Of a stretch of DNA of 64,000 nucleotides, positions 23,851 through 36,778 are shown piece by piece. The notes below the pieces were generated by a model. It was given only the letters and a program-made list of their open reading frames with translations. It was not told the origin of the DNA and did not search any database. Position 1 is the stretch's first letter, and each line of letters starts with the position of its first letter. This DNA is from Cristatella mucedo (taxonomy: Eukaryota > Bryozoa > Phylactolaemata > Cristatellidae): assembly GCA_009760855.2 (NCBI GenBank), contig WPIO01000110.1:617501-681500 (forward strand). The letters are read 5' to 3'. A program made the position numbers and the translations under genes.

Positions 23851-25164
23851 CACAAACTTGGTCTTTGTACCTTTTTAGAGTTCCGGACGGAGATGCACAT
23901 CAATTTCCTAAGACCAAAGAAGCGCCGTCTGCAACTGTGCCGGTCTTTTCCGATGCAAGAAAAATGCCAATGAATCCCTGAGGCATGGTAGTGGCTCATG
24001 GAATGCATGTGCAGCAATAATGCATGAAGATATGGACGGAGAGCAGTTGAATGAGACAGGAATGAAAAGTGCCCTCCCCTTAGTTTATCAAACGAATACC
24101 CACAGCGAAGGAAAGTCTGTTCGATGGCCAAAGAGAGTTTCAGATGTCCGGCATCAGTAGTTAAATACAAGAACTCTCGTACGACGCTGGACGCCATCGC
24201 TGAACTGACGACCGATCGGCTCGATGAGTGCAAGGGGAGGCAACTTTCACCTTGGTCCTAATTCGTGGGCACAGCGGACTGCCTATTACACAACTCGTCA
24301 TTGTATGTCGCTTAACCGTAGATAAAACCGTAGCCTGTGCCTAGTCGATGTAACTCAGGAGCCGTGAATGATACTTTGGCAGTCAGCTGATTGCTGATCT
24401 TACCTGCCGCCGTTTTAGTGGCACGTCGTTTTAGCAGAGTAAAAATAAATCACATTCTTCTCGACCCGGTTCTCGAGTTCAACCTTGGCACGAGGTGGTC
24501 CTTTACTGGAGGCAACAAGCGGACTGATAACCGCTAATGATGATGATAATAAAAATGCATCGGCGTGACGCCCGTAAAAGTCGGAAACTACGCTTCGGTC
24601 TCTAGATAATCCATGAGGGTTGGAAAGGAATCGAGTAAGCCGACGAGCCCGCGCGTACAATACTCGGGCATGGTCAAAGCAAAAGTAAGGAATGGATGGT
24701 CTCTTTTTGTCTTTTCAGTGTCATCAAGTCGGGTATTTGCTCATGTCCGTGTCTAATCGCATTTAATCGTTGCTTAATCGTCTGAATCTTTAGTTTCTCC
24801 TGCAGCCATGGACTCAAGGGGCATGGTAGTGGTGGCTGGTTAGAGAACGTGGTCGATACAAGCAAGCGATTCAGGCAAGCCAGGGGCTAGCCAGGCCAGG
24901 CAGTGCCGGCGGATTGGAGGTGCTTCAAAGCATTGGCCAGCAGCTCGAGGGACAGGGGGTTAGTATAAAGTACCAGTAATTGCGGTAAGAAAGACCGGGG
25001 ATTGATTACCCGGGTAATTTGTGGCAGAACTTTAAGCGCTGACTCTGTAGCCGAAGAAGAAGGCTGCGAATGGTTCTCGCGTCGTCAGTCATCCTTAAAA
25101 CCATTAAATGTAGGAACAGAAGTAGCCTGCTTTTTAAAATGCAGGCTGCCTCCTCTCACAGCTT
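23851..25164. other. no gene recognised
   Basis: A 172-codon minus frame (23715-24233) overlaps the LINE-b remnant and lacks any recognised domain. The rest is unassigned, with a short TGA/TAA microsatellite near 24535. Confidence 0.4.
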
Positions 25165-25378
25165 AAAATAATATTAGCTTATTTAAAAGCCTCATTCTGT
25201 ATGAATGATTCATGGAATGAATTCCGGCAGAGGAGCCTTAGCGGCCATTGCTTGCATCTGGGAATGCGAAGGATCCACCAATGCAGGATTCGAACAGATT
25301 CGAACTGATGCAGGATTCGAACTCGCGATCTCGCGGTCGTGGAGAGCGAGTGCCTTACCTCGTGGGGGCTATCACAAG
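25165..25378 (-). repeat. SINE-A with a partial internal duplication
   Basis: Standard SINE-A order with extra sequence: 'gcaggattcgaac' occurs twice (about 25283 and 25311), so the B-box region was duplicated. Confidence 0.75.
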
Positions 25379-26334
25379 TAATCTTAAGCAGGGCAATTAG
25401 CAGTGTCTGTAGCTTTATTTTTAGACTAGATTAAGGCTGGTTCTATGTACATTTTGAGTGTTTGTCGGGGCACCAATGACAATGCGCTCCAATCGTTTAT
25501 GTCACATCTTAGATGAAAATTTCCGGTCTATCCGTTGACTGAAAACGGTCTCCATGGTGATTGTAAAGTATGGATAGCCCGTGATCATTTCTCGATTACC
25601 CTAATACAAAAATGCATACTCCAAATCTTTCCTGCGTGATCACTAGGAGCAATCTAGGTCACGATTTTGAAAATGGGCTCTGCCAGAATGTCTCGTTTAG
25701 CCTCTGCTTGCAATATTGTAGGCTGAATCCAAAGTGAACTTGGTTTTTAATAATGTCGAATGTATTAATCAACGTACCAAATATGTAGCATGATTTGACG
25801 CCAGCACTCATCATAGAGAGTGACAGTAAGAGATACGAGAGAGCCCGGGCAGCGGGAGAGGAGAGAGTCCGAGCAAGCATACGATAGTCACGCGAGTCAG
25901 CCAGACATTGGCCAAGCTAGGATTAGGATCGCTTGCCGTCAGGGAAGCCTGCTCGAGCTGATCGATGCTTCCAGATGCAGGCTGCTGGGAGAGCTGGAAT
26001 GCTGGCAATGGCAGCCTCGACTGTGCATTGGCGTACGTTGGACAGCCGTTGGCCGGTGCATACTGACAAGTTGCCTAGATCCGGCATATCAGTCGCGTTT
26101 GCCTACTTTGAGCTACCTAATACTTCAATTCCTTCGGGCGATTCCTTCGGGCTTGGATGGATGACAGCGTTGCCAAGCTGGCGTCTATATATTCGAGACA
26201 TACCAATGTCTAGATATCTGCGTCTAGATTTTCGCGGCTCGCTACTGAAAGATATTTGTGCAGATCTTGTAGCAATAAAAAAACTCAGGAGTTGAGCTTG
26301 CGAAATACAAACTTAGCATTTTTTACATCAAGCC
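25379..26334. other. no gene recognised
   Basis: A plus-strand frame of about 110 codons (25820-26164) overlaps an equally open second frame and has no known domain. No splice context was seen. Confidence 0.35.
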
Positions 26335-26480
26335 ACTTCGAAGAGACATGCATGCACTGGCTTCCCACCACGCCGCGGGTCGACTTCCAAATTCTGCCAC
26401 ACCCTTTCGGTCTCTTAATTCTCTTTCTCCAGCCTACCTATTACAAATTAATGTACTCGCTGTCTAATCAGGCTTGACTT
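26335..26480 (+). repeat. LINE-a short remnant
   Basis: 'catgcactggcttcccacca' and 'tttcggtctcttaattct', 'ctccagcctacctatt' align with the LHWLP to APAYLSD block of the L2 C-terminus. Very old. Confidence 0.6.
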
Positions 26481-29400
26481 GTGCACGCCTTATTCTCAAG
26501 CAAGTCGTTAAGCTTAAGCCCCTCTAACCAACCAAGAGTCATTTTGAGACAGTGTGTTTGGCATATAGGCCTCCTAAGCTTGTAACCAACTGACGATTAA
26601 TGCCACGACTTCTATTGTTTTGAAAATTCATAAGAAAGAAAAACCTAATCTATCGCAGAATTATATCAATCCGAATGAGCTCTTGCTTGGGTATTGGTAT
26701 GTACATTTTACTGCGCGAGCTATCAATAACCAACTAGGTATAATAACTAGATATAAAACAATAAAAACTAACTAAACCTAGTAATAATCAATATCAATAA
26801 ACAACTAAGGCGCTTCTTTTTCAGCCAATCCGAGTGCAAGGAATGTCAAGGTCTTCTAGGGTGCTGGACAATTATGTCGCTATTATTATTATCAGGGCTG
26901 GGCTTCGTTGCGGTAAAACGTGCATGATCCTATAGATTCACAGCGTGGCGCTATCCGTTAAGTGCTGGCGATCACTGCTTCCTATTTATTGGCATTAGTA
27001 TCGGCATTGGAAATTTAGAAGAATACTCTGAGCACTTCCGGCTAATGGTCATTATAATTTTTTCTTTATCCGCCCATTTATCAGGTGACGCAGTTGAATT
27101 GCGCCTATGAAAGAACTGCAGTAGCTGAGCTGCTCAGACGAACGCTTTCTCCACAATTTTGGCTTATTTGGCGGCCGGCGGTAAGCCTGGTTGTGGTGCA
27201 TATTTTGGCGAGGACAGAAAATGAGTTTCATAACAGTCTTCATCCTGTAAAAGGACAGAAATATTCAAATAAGAGGACAACGCTTAACACTATATGTCCA
27301 TGTCCACGTCCAGGCAATTGTTGAATAAACGTAATGTAATATTGCGCATATAACTTTGAATCATACACAGACAGCAGCGAAACCGTGAAAACCTGAAAAC
27401 CAAACTGACGTGCATCAAGTCTATAAGACTGCATGTATACACTGGCCTTAAAGTGGAGTTAAACTTGGATTTAAACGGAGATGCACAAGAGGAATAGATA
27501 TGTGATTTATAGGTGACATCCCAAGAGGAAAGAAGCTGGCAGAAAACTTAACAATCTAATTGCAAGCCGGGAAAGAAGCAGAAGTCAAGAAAACGCCAGA
27601 AAACGAGTTTGCAGCTGAGTGAGGATGTACGATTGCGTCCAGGGACGACGATAGAAAACCAAGCCATGTTTGATTCAATACAATAACAAATTAAATCTAA
27701 GCTCTTACAAAGCACTTTGGGTCAACACAGACGGAGCGAATTTATATAAATAAATACACTAACACATATATACATGCATAGAAAGACATGAATAAAGAGG
27801 CAAACAGAGGCACACTGCTAGAGCGAGAACGAGAGTACTGTAGAGAGATTTAAGAAAGGATAGATGCACTCACGCAGGTGGGCAATGTATCTGAGCTGAA
27901 AAAGACCCATCAACTATTAAGCACGAACTGGTTGCGTAAATTTGACTGGGCTATGGTGAGGTCACATAAAGTTGAGTATTGGCGTCAGCGGCACGCTTGT
28001 GTAGAGCGTCACAGCGCGTCACATATTTTCCCGCATGTTGCGCATTAGTGATTGAGTGTTACTAACTGGGAAGAGGCGGTGCAACTGCCCAGCAGCGCCG
28101 AGTCTTTTGTATGCTTTTGCATGCCCGACTTAGCAGGATATATTGCTTTTGCTAAATATCGGGAGCGGCGGTTATCTTGCTGCGAGTTGTAAAGCAATTG
28201 AATGTGTATACTAAGTTCTCTCTCGTAGTACAAACGCGAAAGACCTGTTGTTCTTATTATTAATATTCCTATAAAGTTACAAGTTGGTCTGTTTTCCAGT
28301 GGCCTTGGCACACTTGCAGGTCAGGATTTTGATTAACTAGGATTGATTGATTCGATTCGTTGGATTTCAAAAAATGGCTTACAATAAAGAAGCCCGTTTC
28401 TTTCAGTTTGACTGCAGCTCAAGCTGCAACGTATCCAACTGCGAGCGTGCGAGCAAATCTCTCCCCCGATTAACGTGACAAACGCGATAAAAATGTGCGC
28501 TCTAAGAAGACGTTGCCAAAACTTGGCATGGTCGGAGCAACAATATAGTTGGTAGCTCAGCTTTGCTGTTCATGGGGCTCAGGTACATTACCTAGATTGC
28601 CTATAACTTGGAATCGTGCATTCGTTTTTTTTTCATTTTTCACTTTGACCCATTGAGATATTTAGCCCAGTGTCTACAGTTAAATGTGCTAATGTAAATA
28701 GTTATTCAGCAGCCGACGGCAAAAATTGAAAAGATCGGCCGGCCACTTTGAAAATTTAAATTCGAGCTAAGAAATTTAGCTGTCCGAAAAATTAGAAATC
28801 TAAATAGAAGCTAATATACTTTCAAACCAGTAAGTAGGTCCATGTGACGCTTAAGCAATCTTCACTGCTTACTCACTTGCAGGTGCTCATTGACGGGAAG
28901 AGAGCCGTGTGAAAGGGTAGATTAAATAGAAAATGCGCTAAGAGATTAATTATAAAATCCAATTTAAATAAGCACTAAAAATTTGATAGTGTCACAGCTA
29001 CAAGAGTACTCAACTTTGATAACATTGGATCAGGAATGTAAAATGGGAAATTACGTAGAATTGATGTGTAATACATTAAAATACTTGGGATAAATGTGGG
29101 ATAGATTATCTCAGAAGGAAATCACCCAAGTAGAAAACAAAAGCACAGAAAGTCGCATCACCTTGTCTAACTGCTAAGGCTGTACAGGTAGGCAATTTTT
29201 AGAAATTTTGACGATGGAAATTATCTTTATTTTTATTTCTCTACATATGCTTCTATCTTAGAAAACATCTGGAACAGTTCTGTTTCAAGCGTGAGTCTTT
29301 ATCAAGTTCAACGGAAGTTTAAGTTCAGCCATATCGCCTGCCATACCTAAGGGGTGGGCAAAACGATTCCTCTCACAACGGCCAGTGCCTCTCAAGCTTG

Positions 29401-29707
29401 GCAAAGTATGGCCATCCTCAGAGCATGTCGCTGACTTGCACTCAGTCGACTCGGCGTGTCTTTGAAGATGGGATTGTCTGCACCCTGCAGGTCAAGCTAA
29501 AAGATCTATGGCTGAGGGGCAGGCTGATCTAGAGCGAAATGGGTCAGCCGCTTCTGCCGTGAGCCGTGCTATGGCAACAGGTGTGCACATGCTGTGCAGC
29601 TGGAAAGACAGGCAAGTGGGAGCACTTTACAAGTTGGAATTATTTTCCCTGATTTTTCAAAGGTATAGGCTAATTTGTTCGCAATATAAATTCATGATTA
29701 ACAAAAA
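26481..29707. other. gene-poor AT-rich stretch
   Basis: Over 3 kb in which no frame exceeds about 90 codons and no repeat family of this window is recognised. A long intergenic or intronic region is the simplest reading. Confidence 0.5.
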
Positions 29708-29885
29708 TACTAGCTGATTTAACAGCCTTTTTGTATAGCGGCAGAAGAGCCTTGACGACTATCACCAACGCTTGCAGCGGCAATAAAGGATCGCCCACTG
29801 CAGGATTCGAACCCACGACCTCGGTATCGAGGTTGTGAAAAGCAACCGCCATACCCAGTCTGCCACCACGGTTCACCAGATTTAC
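29708..29885 (-). repeat. SINE-A, near-complete
   Basis: 'agctgatttaacagcctttt', 'gcggcagaagagccttgacg', 'ggatcgcccactgcaggatt', B-box complement 'ttcgaacccacgacctcgg', then 'gcaaccgccatacccagtc'. High similarity to the 49.99 kb and 23.02 kb copies. Confidence 0.88.
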
Positions 29886-30146
29886 TTCTGAAAACGTTGG
29901 CACTGAACTCAAAAATTAGCAAGCGAGCCTCATTTAATGAAGACTGCTTTGCATGGCAGTGCAGTGCTTCGTCTCAAATATGTCTCATCCCATCAGTTCA
30001 TCCAGCATAAGAACACGAGAACTCAGTTGACAATGCAACGTAATACTTTTGATTTTTTAAATCAGTTTGCCTGCTGAGTCAAAACCACATTGGAAATATC
30101 TAACCCCTCAAAGTGGCCAGAGTCAAATTGCAGAGCAGGAAGTGCG

Positions 30147-30478
30147 ACTGTGCTACTCGCTGTGTCACTGCCCTCGCTACTCACTGCTAGCACTAATCAC
30201 TGTGCTACTCGCTGTGTCACTGCCCTCGCTACTCACTGCTAGCACTAATCACTGTGCTACTCGCTGTGTCACTGCCCTCACTACTCACTGCTAGCACTAA
30301 TCACTGTGCTACTCGCTGTGTGCTCACTACTCACTAATCGCTACTCGCTGTGTCACTGCCCTCACTACTCACTGCTAGCACTAATCACTGTGCTACTCGC
30401 TGTGTCACTGCCCTCACTACTCACTGCTAGCACTCATCACTGTGCTACTCGCTGTGTCACTGCCCTCACTACTCACTC
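30147..30478. repeat. 52-bp minisatellite, about six units
   Basis: Units begin 'actgtgctactcgctgtgtc' at 30147, 30199, 30251, 30303, 30387 and 30439. The first four are exactly 52 bp apart. A short scrambled unit lies between 30320 and 30386. Because 52 is not a multiple of three, the frames rotate and the long open frames across it are not coding. Confidence 0.95.
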
Positions 30479-31599
30479 CTTTGCGGACTCGCGGACACTT
30501 CAACGATGCAACGTATTCTGCATTTTGAGGCAGTACCGCACGTCATCGAAGCGGTTTATTGAATTTTTACAAGATTTCTGAGGTGCACCGTGCTAGTTTC
30601 TTTTCAATGAGGCGACATTAGGCCGGTGACAGCGAGCGGTGGTTAGGGATCCGTCAGCAAGCGATTGCCGCCCGCAACCGCAGAGCTGGACAAGGAGGAT
30701 TGAAAAAAAGATGATGGCTTGGTAAACGGCAATCCGTCGACGCTCATACTCATACATGCGATCATGAGTGCTACGGGTTGCAGACTGGGCCGTTTACGTT
30801 GGTATTACAGCTGACGCGCCAGGATGTCAGGATGCTTCTGCTATGATAAATTTTGGAAACAGAAACAAGGATCCTCTTACGCCGAGTACGCCTCGAGAGA
30901 AGTACGTGAGCCTTAGCTGCGTAAAGACGTAGCGAGGACTTGAGAGAGCAGCATGCAGGAGTAAGAAGTAAGAAGCAATGAGTAATGGCATGCGCATCGG
31001 GGTGAGGGCAGGTGTGAGGGCACGATACAAAGCTAGAGGTCGTAAGCTGAAAGTAGTGGAGGTTTCCTCAAAAGGGTTATTGTTTATTGATCCCCGACCT
31101 CTGGCATTGGTCGTATCACTTTCGTTCGATAATACAACGTTGAATGAGAAGTAGTTGAATTTAGCCGAGTAGCTGACAAAGGTGGCCGAGTGATGCAGTC
31201 TAAAGACTCAACATTATTACAAGAGGTTTACCTTTATCGAGATGGAGTGCTTTAGCGTTGAAGGTGTAAAACTATAGAATCTACACTCCATCAATCGGAA
31301 GCTCGCCGGTCACTTCAACTCATTGCGGTGGTTACCAGCGTAATCTCCAATCATGCTGAATACTTTCGCACACAACTGAAATGTGGCTGTGCTTTTTAAC
31401 GTCTTAACTAAGTCGGAGGAAGTGAGTTTGTCGCAAAGAAGTACTTGGTCCAAGTGGTAGTGGTTACTGGCAGATAATCAAATGTGGGAGCAAAGGCTTG
31501 AGATTTCGCGAGTCTCCGCTGCTTCTGTTTCTTTCCGATGGTGCACTTTTACCTATTGCTCTTCTCCTATTCAGCGCAGATAGCTTTTGTCTATTCGGA
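30479..31599. other. no gene recognised
   Basis: Unassigned sequence with no supportable frame. Confidence 0.5.
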
Positions 31600-33500
31600 G
31601 AAGCTTTAGCCATCCAGGGTAGAAATTCTAGATCAGTCGGCTGTATTAGACCAGGTGAGAAGCAGTTCTGATTTAACTGCAGTCTACATCAGCTCCTACT
31701 CAGCTTGTCTGCAGCTGCAGAGAAAAGGGCTGACGCCGCCGGCGCCGCTGGCGTCTTTGGCTTCTGGCGAGAAGCGTGCTGAGCTCCTATGCACTTCAGA
31801 TGTGCTTCAAAGGAGCTTGCCAATAAGCTAGTCATAGCCAGAGCAGTTTCATTATCCATGAGCAACGAAAGACCGTAATATCGGTCGATGCTGCAGATGT
31901 CAGGAAAAGAGGGATCTCTCGGTGCCTCTTCTTAAACATCTTCAAGTCAGTAGATGTTGTATTTCTGGGAGGCACTGAGACCCTAGTTTTGGGATTATAC
32001 AAACTGAAGGTGAGTTATCTCAAGGATTTGAGGCTGATTAGAATCAAAGCTAAGAGACCTAACTCACAATATTTATTTATCTTCATTTCATTTTCAATTT
32101 AGTCATTGGTTTCTATGCACAGACGGTGTGTTTGGTTTTTTATTGTAATTTCAATAAGCTGGTGATAAACCTTCGTTCTTTCGGGAATCACTATTTTATC
32201 TTTTCTTCTCTTGACAAGGAAGTTCTTCAAGTCTTAAGTCCGGCGATCGCTTACTGTATCACCTACCAGCAGATCTCTTTGGTCAACCCAGCAAACAAGT
32301 GAAAGGATTAAATCAACCTACTTCTTTACATTTGCTTGTATGATGCAGACTTTTCAGTTTCAAGAACATTAATACCTGAAACAAGTTTAATAGTAAGTTG
32401 ATTGCCCTACAGATGATTATCCACATGTAGAGCTTCCTTTCCATCCAGACGAATTTAAAGAAATTCAGTTTTCTTGGGCACTTCCACGACCTGTACAGGG
32501 AATCTAGATTGACGAGGCTTGATCCTTGGATCCTCAGATCGTAGATACTTGGCCCGTAAGAACGACAGCTAAATGTTTGGCCATAATTTCGTAATGCTTA
32601 CATTTAGAAAATTCGATTCTATCAACAAAAAATTGGATTGCAACTGCACGTTTAATAATTTTGGTATCTTTCAGATTTGAGATTGCTGTCAATTTTCTCA
32701 GAGACAGCTCATTTCGCTGAAGGCAGCCTTCCAGAAACTGCTGTGATGCTTAAAAAATTCCTTCCGAGCTGTGGTTCCATTGCAATTACGCTTGCTTAAA
32801 CATCATTCCTTCGCAAAACCAAAGCCTTTGCTCTCCTGTCAGCAAGCTTTTCACAAATGATGTCTGCCAGCTTGGGAAACAATGGTTGCCCGACCTGATT
32901 GATGCGCTACTTAGCGTTCCCTTTGTCCACCTGTCGATTGAGGTGATCGCAGTCTGCTTGCCATTTTCGCAGCATTGGGAGATTCAACTTTTACTCTTTG
33001 CAGAAAGCCGTCAGATTCTTATAGGAGATTCCTCTACGAGTCTAGTCTCTAGTCAAGGAACTCCATTCTTGTACTCGACCGAATATCTCTTTCTTTTCAT
33101 ACTCATATTGTCCTATTTCAAACCGCAGTTACATCAAGTATTAATTGAAGACTCACGAAACCGGGTTTGTTATTCCATGTATACCACTATTATTTTCAAA
33201 TTGTCCTCAGGAAAGCCATCAATTGCAGTTTTATTCATCAAATATATCAATAACGTGTTATCAAGTGGTATTCAAATATATCATGCTTCTCTAAGTTCCA
33301 TGTTACCTGCTCCCTTCGTATGCGGCATTTGCAAATGCAACGAGAGATTATCCGTCTCGCTCATATTTCCCCTTAACTCAACTGCTAAAACGTTATCTAT
33401 CATACAGACATCACTTTATGCTATTCGCCTTCTGCCCGCAACAACATGTTCAACTCGGTCGGCAGCGTCTTTTTGTATTTAGGCTAAATAACCACGTTTT
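31600..33500 (-). pseudogene. possible decayed transposon ORF
   Basis: On the minus strand, fragments in broken frames read like a DNA-binding/transposase protein, for example PLFPKLADIICEKLADRRAK near 32.8-32.9 kb and short patches near 33.2-33.4 kb. Stops interrupt every frame. The open plus-strand frame 32886-33482 (198 codons) has an odd, Ser/Leu/Ile-rich product and may be only its shadow. Family assignment is tentative. Confidence 0.25.
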
Positions 33501-34375
33501 AGATGCTTTTTTGGCTTACTCTTTCACTATAAATCCTACACACTGAACCCTAAAACCTAAACCCCACGACCCAAATCCGAAGAAAATACAAAACTTAAGC
33601 ACTAAACTAGCCGCAATCGTTGACATTGCAGACTAAATCCAAAAAGTGAATTCAAAATATAGCTCAAAAGTCTTTTTAAATAACCTATATATAAACGGAC
33701 TCTCGTTATGATGTTTAACATCGTTATGTGGGCACTCAGTGCCTGTAGAAGAAAGTGGGCTGTCTGTGAGATAAACGAAGTGGTATTCGCTGTCTAACCG
33801 TGGCATATTTTGGGGTGGGGTTTGTATTACGATCGTCCTGAAAAATCATGCTAGTGTCAGTTTTCCAGCTAGTTCTTATTTTCTGAGGAATAGAGTAGGG
33901 GAGTCCGTGTTACAGCAACGCACACACAGTATCAATGTCTCTTTCTCCTATTTTTTGACATGACACTCACTATTGCTGCACCATCGTAATAGTACAATAA
34001 ATATTCCAACAGGTAAAATGTCAGCGTGACGTCAGTGGCCTTGCCGGGCTCACTGACTTTCTCAGTAATTATAGTGGTTGCGATACAAGCCGCTGAAATT
34101 ATATCTGCATCAATTTCAATTGCTTTTGGTTGATTCTAAAAAATACTTAGCCAATTTATACTTGTTTTCCAAGATTGTAGCCAATTTTGATTAATATGAG
34201 TTTCGAAGCAGACTCTGGGCCAAAATTCTTTTGTATTTCACCAGGATTTTCATGAGAACTGCTTAATATGATTACGAAGAGTTTATCCCTATAACGAATC
34301 TACGTATTGTCTCGTATTCAGCAGTGTCGTCTCAACTTCTACCTAGTTATCTGAAGTCTTATTATTAAGTTAAAC

Positions 34376-34695
34376 AATAATAATAATAATGCACTTGATA
34401 AAGTGCCCTCAGAGAACTCAATCTATTTGCAGGCGCTTTACATTTACTGCAAAGGGAAACGCGATTGAATGGCGAGTAGTATCATTCTTGATAAACAACA
34501 TGAATAATATAGTTAGGGATGACATGCACAGGGTCAGCATGCAAGAGCGGTTAGTGGCAGCATGCACAGTGTCAGCACGAATAAGCACATGAAGAATGAA
34601 TCGCAGGGAGCCAATAAATGCTGTCCTAAATAGGTGTGTTTTTGAGCTCTTTTTAAATGCGGTCAAGTCAGGGATGTTGTGACGCAAGTCGGGAT
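34376..34695 (-). pseudogene. LINE-a 3' end
   Basis: Tail 'taataataataatgcacttgat', then 'gccctcagagaactcaatct', 'gacatgcacagggtcagcatg', 'gtggcagcatgcacagtgtc', and the last codons of ORF2 ('ctaaataggtgtgtttttgagct'). 5'-truncated minus-strand insertion. Confidence 0.85.
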
Positions 34696-34883
34696 GATTC
34701 ATCATGCCACGAATGGGAAATATTTCTCCTCTTGATGGCAGAGATCCGGGTTTACCTAGTTCGTGTCGTAACGTACATGTTGGATCTCTAACTTCACTGT
34801 CCACGACCAGCGCATCTGCTGCTAGTGCGGCTCTGATAGGCATGCCACCTAGCTACAAAAGTGTGGCTTTTAGCTTTTCCCCA

Positions 34884-35100
34884 ATCACATCTTATGTATA
34901 GATTAGGCGTTCCTATACTTTTGGCTGAAGAATCTGATTATGCTAATTTTGAGTTTGGTGAATATTGGCGTAATAAAATATGCAGCTTCTATCCAATCGC
35001 ATTTTATGTATCGATTAGGCAGTCCTATACTTTCTGCTGAATCACCTGGTTATGTTAATTTGGAATTTTGGTGAATGTGGGCGTAATTTGGGCATTGTGT
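34884..35100. repeat. two-unit tandem duplication of about 114 bp
   Basis: 'atcacatcttatgtatagat' (34884) and 'atcgcattttatgtatcgat' (34998) begin two diverged copies that continue with 'taggcgttcctatacttt', 'gctaattttgagtttggtgaat' and their variants. Confidence 0.8.
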
Positions 35101-36039
35101 GCTAAATAAAACTGGTTTATTAGCCCAAATTTATAGTTTGTAGCATCTACTACACAATTCTGACGAGATCTAGGAAAACATTCAAGTATAGTACGTAGAT
35201 CTTTCACTCCTGTTTAATCCACTCATGCGTTTTGTGTCTACTGATAAGCCCCAAATTGAGTGGGTCTAAGGACCACCGTTCAATTTGGAAAAGCACGCTG
35301 CCTCCGAGGTACTTGTTATTATGCATCCACTTGATGCGTTACTGTCGCTTAAGTAGCGTCGCGTGTCCCATGGATGCTGCCATTAGGTAAGATTTGCTCA
35401 CGGGAATCAAAGCAATCCTCGCTTTTCCATAGATCGCGCCTCGGTTATCAAAACAAAAGTATAATATATTATATATTGCTTTGGCAGGTCAGGTTGGGTA
35501 GATTTTGCTTCTCAAAGATTGGGTGCACTTAAACATTAAGAATTATATATAATGACATTGGCTTTCATTGCAGCCGCGTTCGAAGTTCTAGGTAACGAAA
35601 TGGAAAAGTGATACGATCCTACTGAGTGGAGACTCTTCAGAGATTCATCGAACCGCATTTTGAAGTTTGTTTTACTTCCCAATCAAAAGAAACTTTCCTC
35701 GTTGCTAGTTGCACAATCTGTACAGATGAAAGATGGCTGCGAAAACATGAAAATACTTCTCGACGATATAAAAAAAAACGATTAAAACCAGTGGCATATA
35801 TGTGAAGATTTGAAGGTCGTTGCCCTTCTGCTTGAACTTCTAGATGGATACACACAATATCCGTGCTATTTATATCTGTGGGATTAAATATTGTGTTAAA
35901 TCATGTGGGATTAATTATTTATATCTGTGGGTTAAACTGATGCTTTTCATTAACGAAATAAAGACTGGCCAGTATGAGCACATTTTGTGCCTGGGAGTGA
36001 CACCATCCGAGATCCGCTAAAATTAGGGCTTGTTTAGAT
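35101..36039. other. no gene recognised
   Basis: AT-rich unassigned sequence. Confidence 0.5.
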
Positions 36040-36778
36040 AAGGATACCACGTCCAAGTTGGTCCATGCATTCGTGACATCCCGTCTCGACTTCTGCAACT
36101 CACTGCTTACTGGCCTACCAGCATGTGCGATCAGACGATTGCAGCTGGTGCAAAACTTTGCAGCTAGGCTTGTCTGTCGTGAGCGTCGCAGTTGCCACAT
36201 CACTCCACTTCTTGCCGACCTGCACTGGCTACCAGTCAAGCAACAGATTGACTTCAAGGTTTTGTCGCTCACTTTTAGGTCTCTTCATTCTATGGCTCCA
36301 GCCTATCTTTCAGATATACTACCCCATCAGGCCAAGCATCGTACCACCCGCTTTTTGGAATCCAACAGTCTGGAAATACCTCGTACAAACCTTAAATCCT
36401 TTGGAGACCGTGCATTTAGCTCGTATGCTCCCAAAGCCTGGAACTCCCTCCCGACCTGCGTCAGAACATCCCATGACCTGACCACATTTAAAAGAAACTT
36501 AAAAACACACCTATTTAGGACAGCATTTAGTGGGTGCCTGTGATTCGTCCTTGATGTGCTTATGTGTGCTGACACTGTGCATGCTGCCACTAACCACATT
36601 TGCATGCTGACCCTGTGCATGTCAGCCCTAACCATATTATTCATTTTGTTTGTTTTTCAAGCATGATTTTACTTACTATTTAATTGCATATCACTTTGCA
36701 GCAAATGTAAAGCGCCTAGAAAGAGATTAAGTTCTCTGAGGGCGCTTTATCAAGTGCAATATTATATTATTATTATCC
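36040..36778 (+). pseudogene. LINE-a C-terminal fragment with complete 3' end
   Basis: An open frame from about 36058 to 36543 encodes HAFVTSRLDFCNSLLTGLPA, CRERRSCHITPLLADLHWLP, SMAPAYLSDILPHQAKH and FKRNLKTHLFRTAFSGCL, then stop. The 3' UTR, the 'agcgcctagaaagagattaa' stem-loop and the ATT tail follow. The frame is intact over this part, so the copy is young but strongly 5'-truncated. Confidence 0.93.

Noticed and set aside
30147-30478. Possible CRISPR array
   Set aside because: The 52-bp units are contiguous with no unique spacers, and the window is animal DNA.
32886-33482. 198-codon plus frame as a gene
   Set aside because: Product composition is odd (Ser/Leu/Ile-rich, low-complexity) and the minus strand reads more like a decayed protein.
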